Assembly: GCA_937981905.1 (NCBI GenBank)
Contig: CALJMY010000004.1
Coordinates: 1-40,431, forward strand
DNA length: 40,431 bases
Direction of reading: 5' to 3'
Source: an uncultured Enterobacterales bacterium
GTDB taxonomy: Bacteria; Pseudomonadota; Gammaproteobacteria; Enterobacterales; Psychrobiaceae
Below the pieces are notes generated by a model. It saw only the letters and a program-made list of their open reading frames with translations. It had not been told where the DNA came from and ran no database searches. Positions 16,137 through 25,022 of the stretch are shown one piece after another (positions within the stretch are counted from its first letter, which is position 1; every line of letters begins with the position of its first letter). The translations under genes and the position numbers were made by a program.

Positions 16137-17320
16137 GCACTACCATTAAAGGTTTTACGAATAAAACAATGATTAATCAAGAAGCTGCTCAATGGATTTT
16201 ACTCCTTGAAGATACACCTAAACTATCTAAAAAACAGGTGGAAGAACTTAATGCTTGGGTGTCAACGAGTAGTGTGCATAGAGAATGTTTGGAGTCTATG
16301 GTTCAGTCGTGGGGTGAGATGGATTTGTTGTCCAAAGTAATGCTTCCGCTTGAAGTCAAAAGTCCATCCATGATCTCTATAATGATGAGATATTTATTAA
16401 TGCCACTTGTTGCTTCATACCATATTATTTTAGGCTGTATACAACAGAGTAAAAAACTATTTAATGCCGCGATTTATACGCCAATATTGTTAAGTGGCTT
16501 AGTCGCTACTGTTATATTTATTGTACAACCGCTAGATGAAAACAATAATTTAATATTAAGCACGAATATGGGTGAACACCAAAGTCATACAATGCCTGAT
16601 GGTTCAATATTATGGTTAAACAGTAGTACAGCCATTAAAGTAAATTATACTGAAACCTTCCGCCGTATAAAACTGATGACTGGTGAGGCTCACTTTGAAG
16701 TAGCAAAAGATGCAACGAGACCTTTTGAGGTCTATGTAAATGATAGACTTGTTCGTGCAATAGGAACGGCTTTTTCTGTCCATAAGTTGAATAACAATAT
16801 TGAAGTGATTGTCAGTGAGGGTGTTGTAGAATTAGCTGTTATTGATGATATGTTAGTCGTAATTCCTGATGACGTGAAAGCAGTAAAAATTGTTGATGAT
16901 CTCAATAACAAAAAATCAGAGAAACGTAATAATGTTCCTGACAGTCTTGATAATAAGCCTACTAATATTAAAAAATTATTAGGTAAGCTGAGTGCTGGCC
17001 AGCGAATTTCAATTCCTATTGAAATTGAAAACATAAACGAAGTGGTTGAGCTTGATAGTAGTGAAATAACCCGATCACTTTCTTGGAGACAAGGAAAACT
17101 AGTGTTTGCTGGAGAATCATTAGAGGACGTTATTGAAGAAATAACTCGCCATACGACAGTTAAAATAGATGTGTTAGACCCTCAATTAAAATCAATGCGA
17201 ATTGGCGGGCAATTTCAATTAGGTGAAACGGATACTTTATTCTACGTTTTAGAGTCTGGCTTTGGTATTAAGGTCAATAAATTGAATAGCCGTCATGTAC
17301 AACTTTTGTTAAAAGAATAA
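16133..17320 (+). CDS. FecR-type anti-sigma/sigma regulator
   Basis: A 395-residue single-pass inner-membrane protein. The cytoplasmic N-terminus (about 1-75) begins with a DUF4880-like helix (Gln-Glu-Ala-Ala-Gln-Trp-Ile-Leu) expected to bind the sigma factor. A membrane helix lies at about 113-132. The periplasmic FecR domain (about 145-235) contains Pro-Asp-Gly-Ser-Ile-Leu-Trp-Leu-Asn and Gly-Glu-Ala-His-Phe-Glu-Val, followed by an STN-like C-terminal domain (about 320-395). The stretch between about 235 and 320 is longer and more charged than in typical FecR. The gene overlaps the sigma gene by four bases and ends three bases before the receptor ORF, so all three are almost certainly co-transcribed. 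It relays the receptor signal to the sigma factor. Confidence 0.9.
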   Translation: MSTTIKGFTNKTMINQEAAQWILLLEDTPKLSKKQVEELNAWVSTSSVHRECLESMVQSWGEMDLLSKVMLPLEVKSPSMISIMMRYLLMPLVASYHIILGCIQQSKKLFNAAIYTPILLSGLVATVIFIVQPLDENNNLILSTNMGEHQSHTMPDGSILWLNSSTAIKVNYTETFRRIKLMTGEAHFEVAKDATRPFEVYVNDRLVRAIGTAFSVHKLNNNIEVIVSEGVVELAVIDDMLVVIPDDVKAVKIVDDLNNKKSEKRNNVPDSLDNKPTNIKKLLGKLSAGQRISIPIEIENINEVVELDSSEITRSLSWRQGKLVFAGESLEDVIEEITRHTTVKIDVLDPQLKSMRIGGQFQLGETDTLFYVLESGFGIKVNKLNSRHVQLLLKE

Positions 17321-17323
17321 TAA

Positions 17324-20300
17324 ATGTACTTTTTGAGTAGTAGATTTATCTTATTCATACGTCTTATTAATCGACAGGTTAATAAGGCGTTTATATATAT
17401 TAGTTTATTAAGCTTTTTTTTGCTGACTCTAGAAGTATCAGCACAAGAAGATTTTAAGGTTACTCAGGTATATGATTTTAATATTCCAACTCAACCTTTA
17501 AATTTATCACTTAATGAGCTATCTGATATCGCTAAGATTTCATTTTTATTCCCTTATGACCTTGTCAATAATAAAAAAGGAAAGTCCGTTAGAGGTAAAT
17601 ACACGGTGCAACAGGCACTGACTGTATTGTTAAAAGATTCTGACCTTGAAGGAGAACTTTCTAAAAATAGTGCTTTTTTAATAAAGCCTTTTATCAAAAA
17701 AATAGGGAAAGAAGAAAAAATGAAATATCAAAAAACACTCCTAGCCACTATATTCTCATTAATGTTTACATCTACAACGAACGCTGAAGATGTAACGGTA
17801 GAAAAAGTAGAAGAAAAAAAAGTAGAAGTTATTGAAGTCACTGGTATTTTAGGAAGCTTAAAAAAAGCAGCGCTCCTTAAACGTACCGATGGCAGAATCA
17901 TGGATGCTATCGTTGCTGAAGATATTGGTAAATTACCAGATAACAATATTGCTGAAGCATTACAGCGTATTTCTGGTGTATCCATTAATACTGACTTTGG
18001 TGTTGGTAGTAGCGTATCTATTCGTGGTTTATCGCAAAATCGTGTGGAATTAAATGGTCGAACAACGATTGGTGATTCACGTGATGGTGTAAGTATGGAA
18101 GATTTTCCATCAAGTTTCTTAAAATCAGTATCTGTTATTAAATCGCCAACAGCTAACATGATTGAAGGGGCTTTAGGTGGAACTGTTAGTTTAGAAACTG
18201 TCCGTCCATTAGAATTTGAAGAGTTAACAGGAGCTGTTTCTTTAGATTTTGAATATGCTGATAAAACTGAGAATTGGGCGCCTATATTCAATGCTTCTGT
18301 TGGTAATAGCTGGGAGTTAGATAATGGCAGCAGTTTTGGTGCGATGTTCCTTGTGTCTTATCAAGATCGTGAGATTCGTCAAGATGAATACTCAAATCGT
18401 GTAAGAGTTATTCAAGAAGATGCTGGCGGTGCAGGTGGCATAGGTGAAGGTAATACGCCTAGCGGTGGTTTTGTCTTTAGGGATCAAAATAGAGTTGAGC
18501 AGTTTGTCGAAGATCGTGAACGTACGGCTTATAACCTCCAATTTGAATGGGCTCCAGCATCAGGTAATGGTAGTTTTTATGCTGATTTCGCCGTAACTGA
18601 TCGTGATGGTAAGCAATCAGGTAACTCTATTCTTGAAGTGGGTGGCGCTAGATCATTTGATGCTAATACAACTCAAGATAGTAATGGTCAGCTTAATAAT
18701 CATACTCTTACAGACGCTTTCGTTATCCCTAAAACATGGAGTAATTTTAGAACAACAGAATCATTCACTCATGCTTTAGGTGGTGAATGGTATGTTACCG
18801 ATAAAGTTAAGATCTCTGGTGAAGTCTCTATTGCTTCATCTGAAAGTTTTAATCCTACTTCTGAATTCAACCTGCGTCCTGTTAATAGAAGTAATTGGAC
18901 TGAGTGGGCAGAACAGTATGATCCTGCGACAATCGCTACAGATGTTGATGGTAATCCATTAAGAGATAGCGATGGTAATCTAACAGGAGAAACAATAACG
19001 TACGATAATGATTGTCGAGTAAACTTTGATTGTCGTCATACATCTGATGTGACTCTATCTCAAAATGGGAATAATCTACCGTCAGTCGTTTATTCTGATC
19101 CTAATGTCTATTTAGACCCTGAAAACCTAGCTTTACGTGCTTTTTGGTATGAAGGTAAATCTACTGACAACGAAGAGCTTGCAGCACGCTTTGATATAAC
19201 AGTTGATGAACCATTTGAGAGTGTTGAGTGGATTTCGTCCATAGACGCTGGTGTTCGTGTTACCGATCGTGAATACGAGTTTGACGAACAAACGTTCAGA
19301 TTTAATGATATATACAAAAATGCATTTACAGACGAAGGCACTGATGAAGAAAAACCAGCTACCTTCTGGATAGATGATTTTGAAGCATTATTCCCGGGTT
19401 CAATTGCTACAGTTAATCATAATAATTCTTTTGACCAAACAGGCCTAAGTGGACAAAACGATTTATTAACTTATCGTACTTATCGTGGTGATTTACTGTC
19501 TAATCCTGAAGCTACTTTTGATAGAGTTAATCAAATACTTGTAGGTACAAACTTAGAAAGAACAGGTGGTTTACATGATAATACTACGCTGATAGAAAAT
19601 TCTTTCCGTGATATTACAGAAGACACTGAAGCTATTTATGTTTCTGCTAATATAGAGTTTGATAACCTAACTGGTATCATTGGCGCACGTTATGTTACAA
19701 CTGACCTTCGTTCTGGTTTTATCGAAGATGGCCAATTTGCGGCTGACACTAATGATTATAGTGACTTTTTACCAAGTATAAATCTTAACTATTCATGGTC
19801 TGATGATACGCAAATACGTTTTGCTGCTGCGAAAGTTATGCGTCGTGCTGATTTTAATGATTTAAGTCCTTCACTTTTAATTGATGGGTTTAGTGTGTCA
19901 GCGACATCTGGTTCAGCAGATCTTGACCCACACCGTGCAACTCAATATGACTTATCTGTAGAGCATTATTATGGTGAGAGTAATATTGTATCGTTTGCAG
20001 TGTTTTATAAAGATATTGAATCATTCTTATCTCAAACGACTAATTGTGTTGCTAGTGGTCAAACATCAGGTCAAAACGTTACAGAATGGCAAAATATTTG
20101 TCATCTTGAAACGGCTGGCGTAGATAACGATAATCTTGTGTTATTTAATACATCACAATTTAGTGGATCTGCTGACCCTGAAGCTGCAGGTGAAAACGCT
20201 GTTGCTGCACAACGAGATCTTGGTCTAACGGGGATTAATACCGCTCGTACTTCAAACGGCGAAGATGGTTCAATTCAAGGTTTTGAAGCGTCTATTCAAC

Positions 20301-20770
20301 AAAGCTTAAATTTCTTACCTGGTTTAGGTTTCAGTGCCTACTGGACTTATGCCGATAGTGAGCAACCTAATGGAAGTACATTACTTGACGTATCTAGAAA
20401 TACCTTCAATGGTCAAATTTTCTGGGAAAAAGATGGATTTCAAGTTCGCTTAGCTTATAACTATCGTTCACGTTACTTAGCGACTGAAGATGAAAGACTA
20501 ATAGAAACTATTGGTGCTTTAGCGCTTGATAGCTCAACAGATGATGAAACAAGTCCGTTGTTTGATCCTACTTCGGGTAATAATTACCGTGAAGATCGAG
20601 GCCAGTTTGATTTTTCAGCAAGCTGGGATATCAATAAGAACGTTACGTTAGTGGCTAATGCAACTAATTTAACCGGTGAAGGACAAGAGTTTTCTACTGA
20701 GCTAGGTAGTTCATGGAAATTTACTGAAGCTGATAGTCGCTATACGTTTGGTATACGCACTAAGTTCTAA
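17324..20770 (+). CDS. TonB-dependent receptor with N-terminal STN domain and an internal second signal peptide
   Basis: A 1148-residue outer-membrane transporter. Order: signal peptide (1-40, cleavage after Val-Ser-Ala), STN domain (about 50-122), basic linker, then Met133 starting a second complete signal peptide (133-154, ending Thr-Thr-Asn-Ala). Next come a TonB box-like Val-Glu-Val-Ile-Glu-Val-Thr-Gly (167-174), a plug (about 185-300, Leu-Pro-Asp-Asn-Asn-Ile-Ala-Glu-Ala-Leu-Gln-Arg) and a beta-barrel ending in Phe. The part from Met133 (1016 residues) resembles the TIGR01782 group of marine carbohydrate-type receptors, which normally begin at such a signal peptide. The STN domain is what a FecR partner requires. 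A purine-rich stretch before Met133 (17720) could serve as a ribosome-binding site for a short form without the STN domain. The transported substrate cannot be inferred, because no enzyme genes are adjacent. Confidence 0.9.
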   Translation: MYFLSSRFILFIRLINRQVNKAFIYISLLSFFLLTLEVSAQEDFKVTQVYDFNIPTQPLNLSLNELSDIAKISFLFPYDLVNNKKGKSVRGKYTVQQALTVLLKDSDLEGELSKNSAFLIKPFIKKIGKEEKMKYQKTLLATIFSLMFTSTTNAEDVTVEKVEEKKVEVIEVTGILGSLKKAALLKRTDGRIMDAIVAEDIGKLPDNNIAEALQRISGVSINTDFGVGSSVSIRGLSQNRVELNGRTTIGDSRDGVSMEDFPSSFLKSVSVIKSPTANMIEGALGGTVSLETVRPLEFEELTGAVSLDFEYADKTENWAPIFNASVGNSWELDNGSSFGAMFLVSYQDREIRQDEYSNRVRVIQEDAGGAGGIGEGNTPSGGFVFRDQNRVEQFVEDRERTAYNLQFEWAPASGNGSFYADFAVTDRDGKQSGNSILEVGGARSFDANTTQDSNGQLNNHTLTDAFVIPKTWSNFRTTESFTHALGGEWYVTDKVKISGEVSIASSESFNPTSEFNLRPVNRSNWTEWAEQYDPATIATDVDGNPLRDSDGNLTGETITYDNDCRVNFDCRHTSDVTLSQNGNNLPSVVYSDPNVYLDPENLALRAFWYEGKSTDNEELAARFDITVDEPFESVEWISSIDAGVRVTDREYEFDEQTFRFNDIYKNAFTDEGTDEEKPATFWIDDFEALFPGSIATVNHNNSFDQTGLSGQNDLLTYRTYRGDLLSNPEATFDRVNQILVGTNLERTGGLHDNTTLIENSFRDITEDTEAIYVSANIEFDNLTGIIGARYVTTDLRSGFIEDGQFAADTNDYSDFLPSINLNYSWSDDTQIRFAAAKVMRRADFNDLSPSLLIDGFSVSATSGSADLDPHRATQYDLSVEHYYGESNIVSFAVFYKDIESFLSQTTNCVASGQTSGQNVTEWQNICHLETAGVDNDNLVLFNTSQFSGSADPEAAGENAVAAQRDLGLTGINTARTSNGEDGSIQGFEASIQQSLNFLPGLGFSAYWTYADSEQPNGSTLLDVSRNTFNGQIFWEKDGFQVRLAYNYRSRYLATEDERLIETIGALALDSSTDDETSPLFDPTSGNNYREDRGQFDFSASWDINKNVTLVANATNLTGEGQEFSTELGSSWKFTEADSRYTFGIRTKF
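17720..17722 (+). promoter_or_regulatory. Possible internal translation start of the receptor (Met133)
   Basis: The ATG at 17720 is in frame and preceded by GGGAAAGAAG. It opens a canonical signal peptide (Met-Lys-Tyr-Gln-Lys, hydrophobic core, Thr-Asn-Ala). Initiation here would yield a conventional 1016-residue receptor. Confidence 0.5.
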
Positions 20771-20795
20771 TATTTAATTATTCATAATAAATATA

Positions 20796-20825
20796 AAAAA
20801 CGAACCAATTAGTTCGTTTTTTTTT
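20796..20825 (+). terminator. Intrinsic terminator after the receptor gene
   Basis: AAAAACGAAC (20796-20805) pairs with GTTCGTTTTT (20812-20821) around a six-base loop and continues into nine T residues in total (20817-20825). Confidence 0.92.
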
Positions 20826-20966
20826 GCATATAATTTATTACACTTAATCATGCTATAAAATTAAACAGATTCAAAGTTTTTATACTGAAAATTTTTATTG
20901 GTCGGTCGCTGCTGTTATCCTATACATAATATTATGAGAAGAAAAACCGTAGCTGAGGAATAAAGA

Positions 20967-21572
20967 ATGACCAGTCGCATGGATACTCAATCAGAGTCTC
21001 AATTATCACAAGCCATTACATTGATTGATGAAATAAACCAACAAGATCCAAATAAAGTGTTAATCGATGATGTTTCAACACCTGTCGCGTTAATTTATGG
21101 CCAGCGGATGGCAAAAGTGCTGTCAGATTTCATACCCGACGCACCATTAGCATTATCAATCGCTTGTCGTGCACAACATATTAAACGTTGGACAATTTTA
21201 AGGGCTGATTATCCTATGGGACGAACAGGATATTTAACATGGCGTAAAGACTTAGGGGCAATGCATGCTGATTTAGCTATGGACGTTGCAAAATCAGTTG
21301 GTTGTAATGAACTTGAAATAGCATCTGTAGGTAAAATGATACGTAAAGAACAGCTAAAGCGTGAGCCTTTAGTTCAAGCCTTAGAAGATGTCGCATGTTT
21401 AGTTTTCCTTACGTATTACTTAACACCATTTTGTGAAAAGCATACGCCTGAAAAAATTATTTCTATTGTTCAAAAAACGTGGAAAAAAATGTCTGACGCG
21501 GGTCATGAAGCAGCACTTAAGTTACCATTTACACCGGCTCAAACTCAATTATTAACAAAAGCATTAAGTTAA
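20967..21572 (+). CDS. DUF4202 domain-containing protein
   Basis: A 201-residue soluble protein matching the DUF4202 family over its whole length. Recognisable blocks are Ala-Cys-Arg-Ala-Gln-His-Ile-Lys-Arg-Trp (about 66-75), Tyr-Pro-Met-Gly-Arg-Thr-Gly-Tyr-Leu-Thr-Trp-Arg (about 82-93), Leu-Glu-Asp-Val-Ala-Cys-Leu-Val-Phe-Leu and Lys-Met-Ser-Asp-Ala-Gly-His-Glu-Ala-Ala. The conserved His, Glu and Asp residues suggest a metal-dependent HD-like helical fold; this is inference, as no activity is established for the family. The ATG has GAGGAATAAAG ahead. It is monocistronic, following the receptor terminator and converging on cdd. Confidence 0.85.
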   Translation: MTSRMDTQSESQLSQAITLIDEINQQDPNKVLIDDVSTPVALIYGQRMAKVLSDFIPDAPLALSIACRAQHIKRWTILRADYPMGRTGYLTWRKDLGAMHADLAMDVAKSVGCNELEIASVGKMIRKEQLKREPLVQALEDVACLVFLTYYLTPFCEKHTPEKIISIVQKTWKKMSDAGHEAALKLPFTPAQTQLLTKALS

Positions 21573-21619
21573 TAACAGTAAAATATCCCACCTAAATAAT
21601 CAATATTTATGAAAAGTTA

Positions 21620-22558
21620 TTAAATATTGATTATTTCTAATGGCACATCACTGATTATTTTTAATAAATTAAAACTAGTTTGATACTGAGAGACCAAAGT
21701 ATTGTTGGACTCTACTAACACGCCACGTGTTATATCATTTATATTGTCACCTGCTAAATTAAGCGCAATTAAAGCCGCTTGTAATGGTGATAAACTAGGA
21801 TTGTAAGCACAATTTTCAGCGTAACTACCTCTATAAATATTTGTTGATGTTTGGAGTGAAATTCCGCTTGGGCTATTGGTATAAGGACTATAACTATTAT
21901 TAGCCGCTTGGAATGCTTGTCGAACTAAAGAGTCATTATGTGTCGTTATTAATGAATTATTTACCGCCATCATTAAACGTTCATTAATGTCTAATTCTTC
22001 TGGCCCAAATGGTTGTGGCAATAGCGTAGAAAAGCTTTCTGCAGGTTTATCGTTAACTAATATTTGTATTTGAGACGCGCTTTCTAATTCATTAATAAAT
22101 TGACGGCAATGTCCACATGGTGGCGCGCTAACAGCTAACATGATTATATTAGATTCTTTATGTGACCATGCATTTGAAATAGCAGATTGCTCAGCATGTA
22201 CCGATTGCCCTAATGAAACACCTTTAAATTCCATATTAGCACCTAAATAAATAGCCCCTGTATTACCTAATGCAACGGCTCCTACATGATAATTTGATAT
22301 TGGTGCAAGACTGTAATATTGCGCTAAAAGAATTAAATCGCGGCATAACTGTTGTTTAGCCATATCAGCAGAGAGGTCATAACAAGCTAATAAAGCGTTC
22401 ACTTGGGACGTGGTGAAGTAACCATGGAATAACTGATCTAGTTCTATCTCATTATTTCTATCGATAATAATATCAATAATAACCTGCTGAGCAGCACTAG
22501 GCAGCTGTGCTATGCGTGTTGTTAAATCGGAAAGTGTAATTATTTTTAAAGAAGCCAT
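21620..22558 (-). CDS. cdd: Cytidine deaminase (two-domain enterobacterial type)
   Basis: Hydrolytic deamination of cytidine and deoxycytidine to uridine and deoxyuridine in pyrimidine salvage. The N-terminal catalytic domain has His121-Ala-Glu123 and Pro-Cys148-Gly-His-Cys151, corresponding to zinc ligands His102, Cys129, Cys132 and catalytic Glu104 of E. coli Cdd. The C-terminal half is the degenerate second deaminase domain (Ser-Pro-Ser-Gly-Ile-Ser, Gly-Ser-Tyr-Ala-Glu-Asn) that is typical of the large homodimeric class. The start is set at ATG 22558 (312 residues). The upstream ATG at 22606 lies inside a palindrome and would add 16 residues not seen in the family. Two inverted repeats lie in the upstream region. 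Confidence 0.94.
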   Translation of the reverse strand: MASLKIITLSDLTTRIAQLPSAAQQVIIDIIIDRNNEIELDQLFHGYFTTSQVNALLACYDLSADMAKQQLCRDLILLAQYYSLAPISNYHVGAVALGNTGAIYLGANMEFKGVSLGQSVHAEQSAISNAWSHKESNIIMLAVSAPPCGHCRQFINELESASQIQILVNDKPAESFSTLLPQPFGPEELDINERLMMAVNNSLITTHNDSLVRQAFQAANNSYSPYTNSPSGISLQTSTNIYRGSYAENCAYNPSLSPLQAALIALNLAGDNINDITRGVLVESNNTLVSQYQTSFNLLKIISDVPLEIINI

Positions 22559-22590
22559 AATGTATCTTTTAAAGTGAATTAATGGCGATG

Positions 22591-22636
22591 GAATGAAAGC
22601 TTTCATTCATAATGACTTCAATTATTTGAAGTCATT
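22591..22636 (-). promoter_or_regulatory. Two adjacent inverted repeats upstream of cdd
   Basis: GAATGAAAGCTTTCATTC (22591-22608) is a perfect 18-base palindrome. Beside it is a perfect 11-bp stem with a TTAT loop (22611-22621 with 22626-22636). No T tract follows on the minus strand, so the pair may be an operator plus an RNA hairpin separating ygfZ from cdd. Confidence 0.5.
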
Positions 22637-22696
22637 AATTATGGTTATGAATTAATAGTATTAATTACTTAAGTTTAAGCGTTAATACAAGTGAGG

Positions 22697-23665
22697 TTAA
22701 TCGATATAGTAGGCGGGTTTAGTTACAGTGAAATGTAAATCGTCCCCGTTTTTTACACGAACAACATCTGTTAATTCAAAATCACTAGGTAATACAGCAC
22801 AAGCAATTGTTTGATCGTTTATATGTTCAACACTAACAATTGTCCCTGCATTACGCCAGTTTTCGCCAAGTTGTTTTTCAACATTATCACCGACATTACA
22901 AGCAATGTGTGATGATGATTGCAAAATAAACATAGCGCGCTTATTTAGCCCTCTAAAATGCATTCTTGCTACAGTTTCTTGGCCAATATAACACCCTTTT
23001 TTGAAACTTATAGCATCAACCATTTGTAAATTAAGCATTTGCGGTACAAATTCAGCTTGGGTTGCTGGTGCTACTAGTGCTGTTCCTGACAAGCAATCTA
23101 ACGCAAACCAAATGTTGTTTGATAAAACATTATGCTCGATATTTGCTAGTGTAGTGATTAATGTTTTTTTCTGCTGTTCGTTTGAAATGACTAGATAACG
23201 AGGAGATTGAACATTATCATCAACATTAATCACACAACCATACGGTGTATTGATAGCGTCATCTTTTTTACTTAATAATGCGTCTGACGTAAGTTCTAGC
23301 GATTGGGTTAACCATTCACGAACTTTGTTACCTGATAAACCTGTACAAAAATAATCTACGGTATTGTCTGTAATCGTTACTTTTGAAAAGACAGCATATT
23401 TAGCCAATTGAGGTAAATGACTTGCAGTATTTTCTTTTGCTTGTAGCGCTAAAATTTCATTCTCAGTATCGACTAAACGTAGCACTGCAATCATTTTACC
23501 TTTGGCATCACAGTGTGCGCCTAATTGGCTGTGTGTTGTAGTTAATGTATCAATATTACAGGTTAATTGACCTTGTAAGAATTGACGATTGTCTACGCCA
23601 TCTAATTTGGTAACACCAATAGCTAAATCTGAAAATACATCGAATGTTGATAATGAGTTAAACAT
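22697..23665 (-). CDS. ygfZ: tRNA-modifying/Fe-S maintenance protein YgfZ (folate-binding)
   Basis: A 322-residue member of the YgfZ/IBA57 (GcvT-like) family, a folate-dependent factor needed for the activity of some iron-sulfur enzymes, including the tRNA methylthiolase MiaB. The diagnostic Lys-Gly-Cys-Tyr-Ile-Gly-Gln-Glu motif is present at 223-230, with the essential Cys225. The N-terminal Gln-Phe-Leu-Gln-Gly-Gln-Leu-Thr also matches the family. The protein is cytosolic with no signal peptide. The ATG is preceded by AAAGG. It is separated from serA by a strong hairpin, so it is probably transcribed from its own promoter in the 121-base gap. Confidence 0.93.
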   Translation of the reverse strand: MFNSLSTFDVFSDLAIGVTKLDGVDNRQFLQGQLTCNIDTLTTTHSQLGAHCDAKGKMIAVLRLVDTENEILALQAKENTASHLPQLAKYAVFSKVTITDNTVDYFCTGLSGNKVREWLTQSLELTSDALLSKKDDAINTPYGCVINVDDNVQSPRYLVISNEQQKKTLITTLANIEHNVLSNNIWFALDCLSGTALVAPATQAEFVPQMLNLQMVDAISFKKGCYIGQETVARMHFRGLNKRAMFILQSSSHIACNVGDNVEKQLGENWRNAGTIVSVEHINDQTIACAVLPSDFELTDVVRVKNGDDLHFTVTKPAYYID

Positions 23666-23726
23666 TGATAGATAACCTTTAATGACGATAATAATTAGGA
23701 TGAGTTTAAGTAGTTATTTAAACAAT

Positions 23727-23759
23727 AATGGCGCAATAATCAAAGATTATTGCGCCATT
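23727..23759 (-). terminator. Long perfect hairpin downstream of serA
   Basis: A 15-bp perfect stem (23727-23741 with 23745-23759) with a three-base loop lies 27 bases beyond the serA stop codon and about 60 bases before the ygfZ start. The T tract on the minus strand is weak (TTGTTT), but the stem strength suggests termination or transcript-end protection. Confidence 0.75.
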
Positions 23760-23786
23760 TAACGATGTTATATTCGGTTATTCTTC

Positions 23787-25022
23787 TTACGAAGAATGTA
23801 ATGTACGCACTCGAATTGTACCATCAATTTTTTGTAATTCATCAAGAGCAATTTCAGCATCTTTCGCTTCAACTTCCATCACAACATAACCAATATCAGC
23901 GGTTGTTTGTAAGTATTGAGCAGTAATGTTAATACCTTTTTGAGCAAACGCCATATTTATTTGATTCATAATACCTGGTTGGTTTTTATGAATGTGTAAT
24001 AAGCGTGTAGAACCTGCATGCTGTGGTAGTGATACTTCAGGGAAGTTAACAGCAGATAATGTTGAACCGTTATCTGAATATTTTACCAATTTACCTGACA
24101 CTTCAAAACCAATGTTTGCTTGTGCTTCTTGCGTGCTACCACCAACATGCGGTGATAAAATAACATTGTCGATTCCACGTAATGGCGATTGGAATTCTTC
24201 ATTGTTAGATTTTGGTTCAACAGGGAATACATCAATTGCTGCACCGCTAACATGTTTTGCGTTTAATGCATCAGCTAGGTCTTCAATATTAACAACCGTT
24301 CCGCGAGAAGCATTAATGAAAATAGCGCCTTTTTTCATTAAATCGAACTGAGACTTAGCAAACATGTATTTTGTTTGAGGTGTTTCTGGTACATGTAAAG
24401 AAATTACGTCTGAAGTTGCTAATAAGTCATCTAATTTAGCGACTTGACTAGCATTACCTAGCGGTAACTTATCTTCAATATCATAGAACTTAACTCGCAT
24501 ACCTAAGTTCTCAGCTAAAATACCTAGTTGAGTACCAATATGACCGTAACCAATAATACCTAGCTGTTTACCACGCGCTTCAAAAGAACCAACAGCAGAT
24601 TTTAACCATTCACCACGATGAGCTTTCGCACTTTTCTCTGGAATACCACGTAAAAGTAGTAAAACTTCGCCTAACACTAATTCAGCTACTGAACGAGTAT
24701 TAGAAAACGGTGCGTTAAATACTGGAATACCACGCAGTTCAGCTGCTTTCAAATTAACTTGATTAGTACCAATACAAAAACAACCAATAGCGACTAGTTT
24801 TGATGCTGCAGCGATTACTTTGTCATTCAAATCTGAACGAGAACGAATACCAACAAAATGAACATCTTTAATTTTTTCAATTAATTCGTCTTCTGGCAAT
24901 GATGTTTTTAAACACTCAACATTGCTATAGCCAGCATTTTCAAAAACTTCTAAAGAGCTTGGGTGTAAACCTTCGAGTAGTAATACTTTAATTTTGCTTT
25001 TTTCGAGTGAAAAATGAGCCAT
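23787..25022 (-). CDS. serA: D-3-phosphoglycerate dehydrogenase
   Basis: First enzyme of serine biosynthesis, oxidising 3-phosphoglycerate. It has 411 residues (410 in E. coli). A D-2-hydroxyacid dehydrogenase core with Gly-Tyr-Gly-His-Ile-Gly, Arg-Gly-Thr-Val-Val-Asn and Pro-His-Val-Gly-Gly-Ser-Thr is followed by a C-terminal ACT domain (about 340-411, His-Lys-Asn-Gln-Pro-Gly-Ile-Met) that binds serine for feedback inhibition in the E. coli-type enzyme. In E. coli serA lies beside rpiA; here a transporter gene has come between them. AGGAAA precedes the ATG, and a near-consensus promoter lies about 85 bases upstream. Confidence 0.96.
   Translation of the reverse strand: MAHFSLEKSKIKVLLLEGLHPSSLEVFENAGYSNVECLKTSLPEDELIEKIKDVHFVGIRSRSDLNDKVIAAASKLVAIGCFCIGTNQVNLKAAELRGIPVFNAPFSNTRSVAELVLGEVLLLLRGIPEKSAKAHRGEWLKSAVGSFEARGKQLGIIGYGHIGTQLGILAENLGMRVKFYDIEDKLPLGNASQVAKLDDLLATSDVISLHVPETPQTKYMFAKSQFDLMKKGAIFINASRGTVVNIEDLADALNAKHVSGAAIDVFPVEPKSNNEEFQSPLRGIDNVILSPHVGGSTQEAQANIGFEVSGKLVKYSDNGSTLSAVNFPEVSLPQHAGSTRLLHIHKNQPGIMNQINMAFAQKGINITAQYLQTTADIGYVVMEVEAKDAEIALDELQKIDGTIRVRTLHSS

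Noticed and set aside
17728-18291. 187-codon minus-strand ORF inside the receptor gene
   Set aside because: It lies wholly opposite the plug region, has no ribosome-binding site and no recognisable domain.
23992-24351. 119-codon plus-strand ORF opposite serA, and similar ones opposite DAHP synthase and ygfZ
   Set aside because: Antisense shadows of strongly conserved genes with no independent support.
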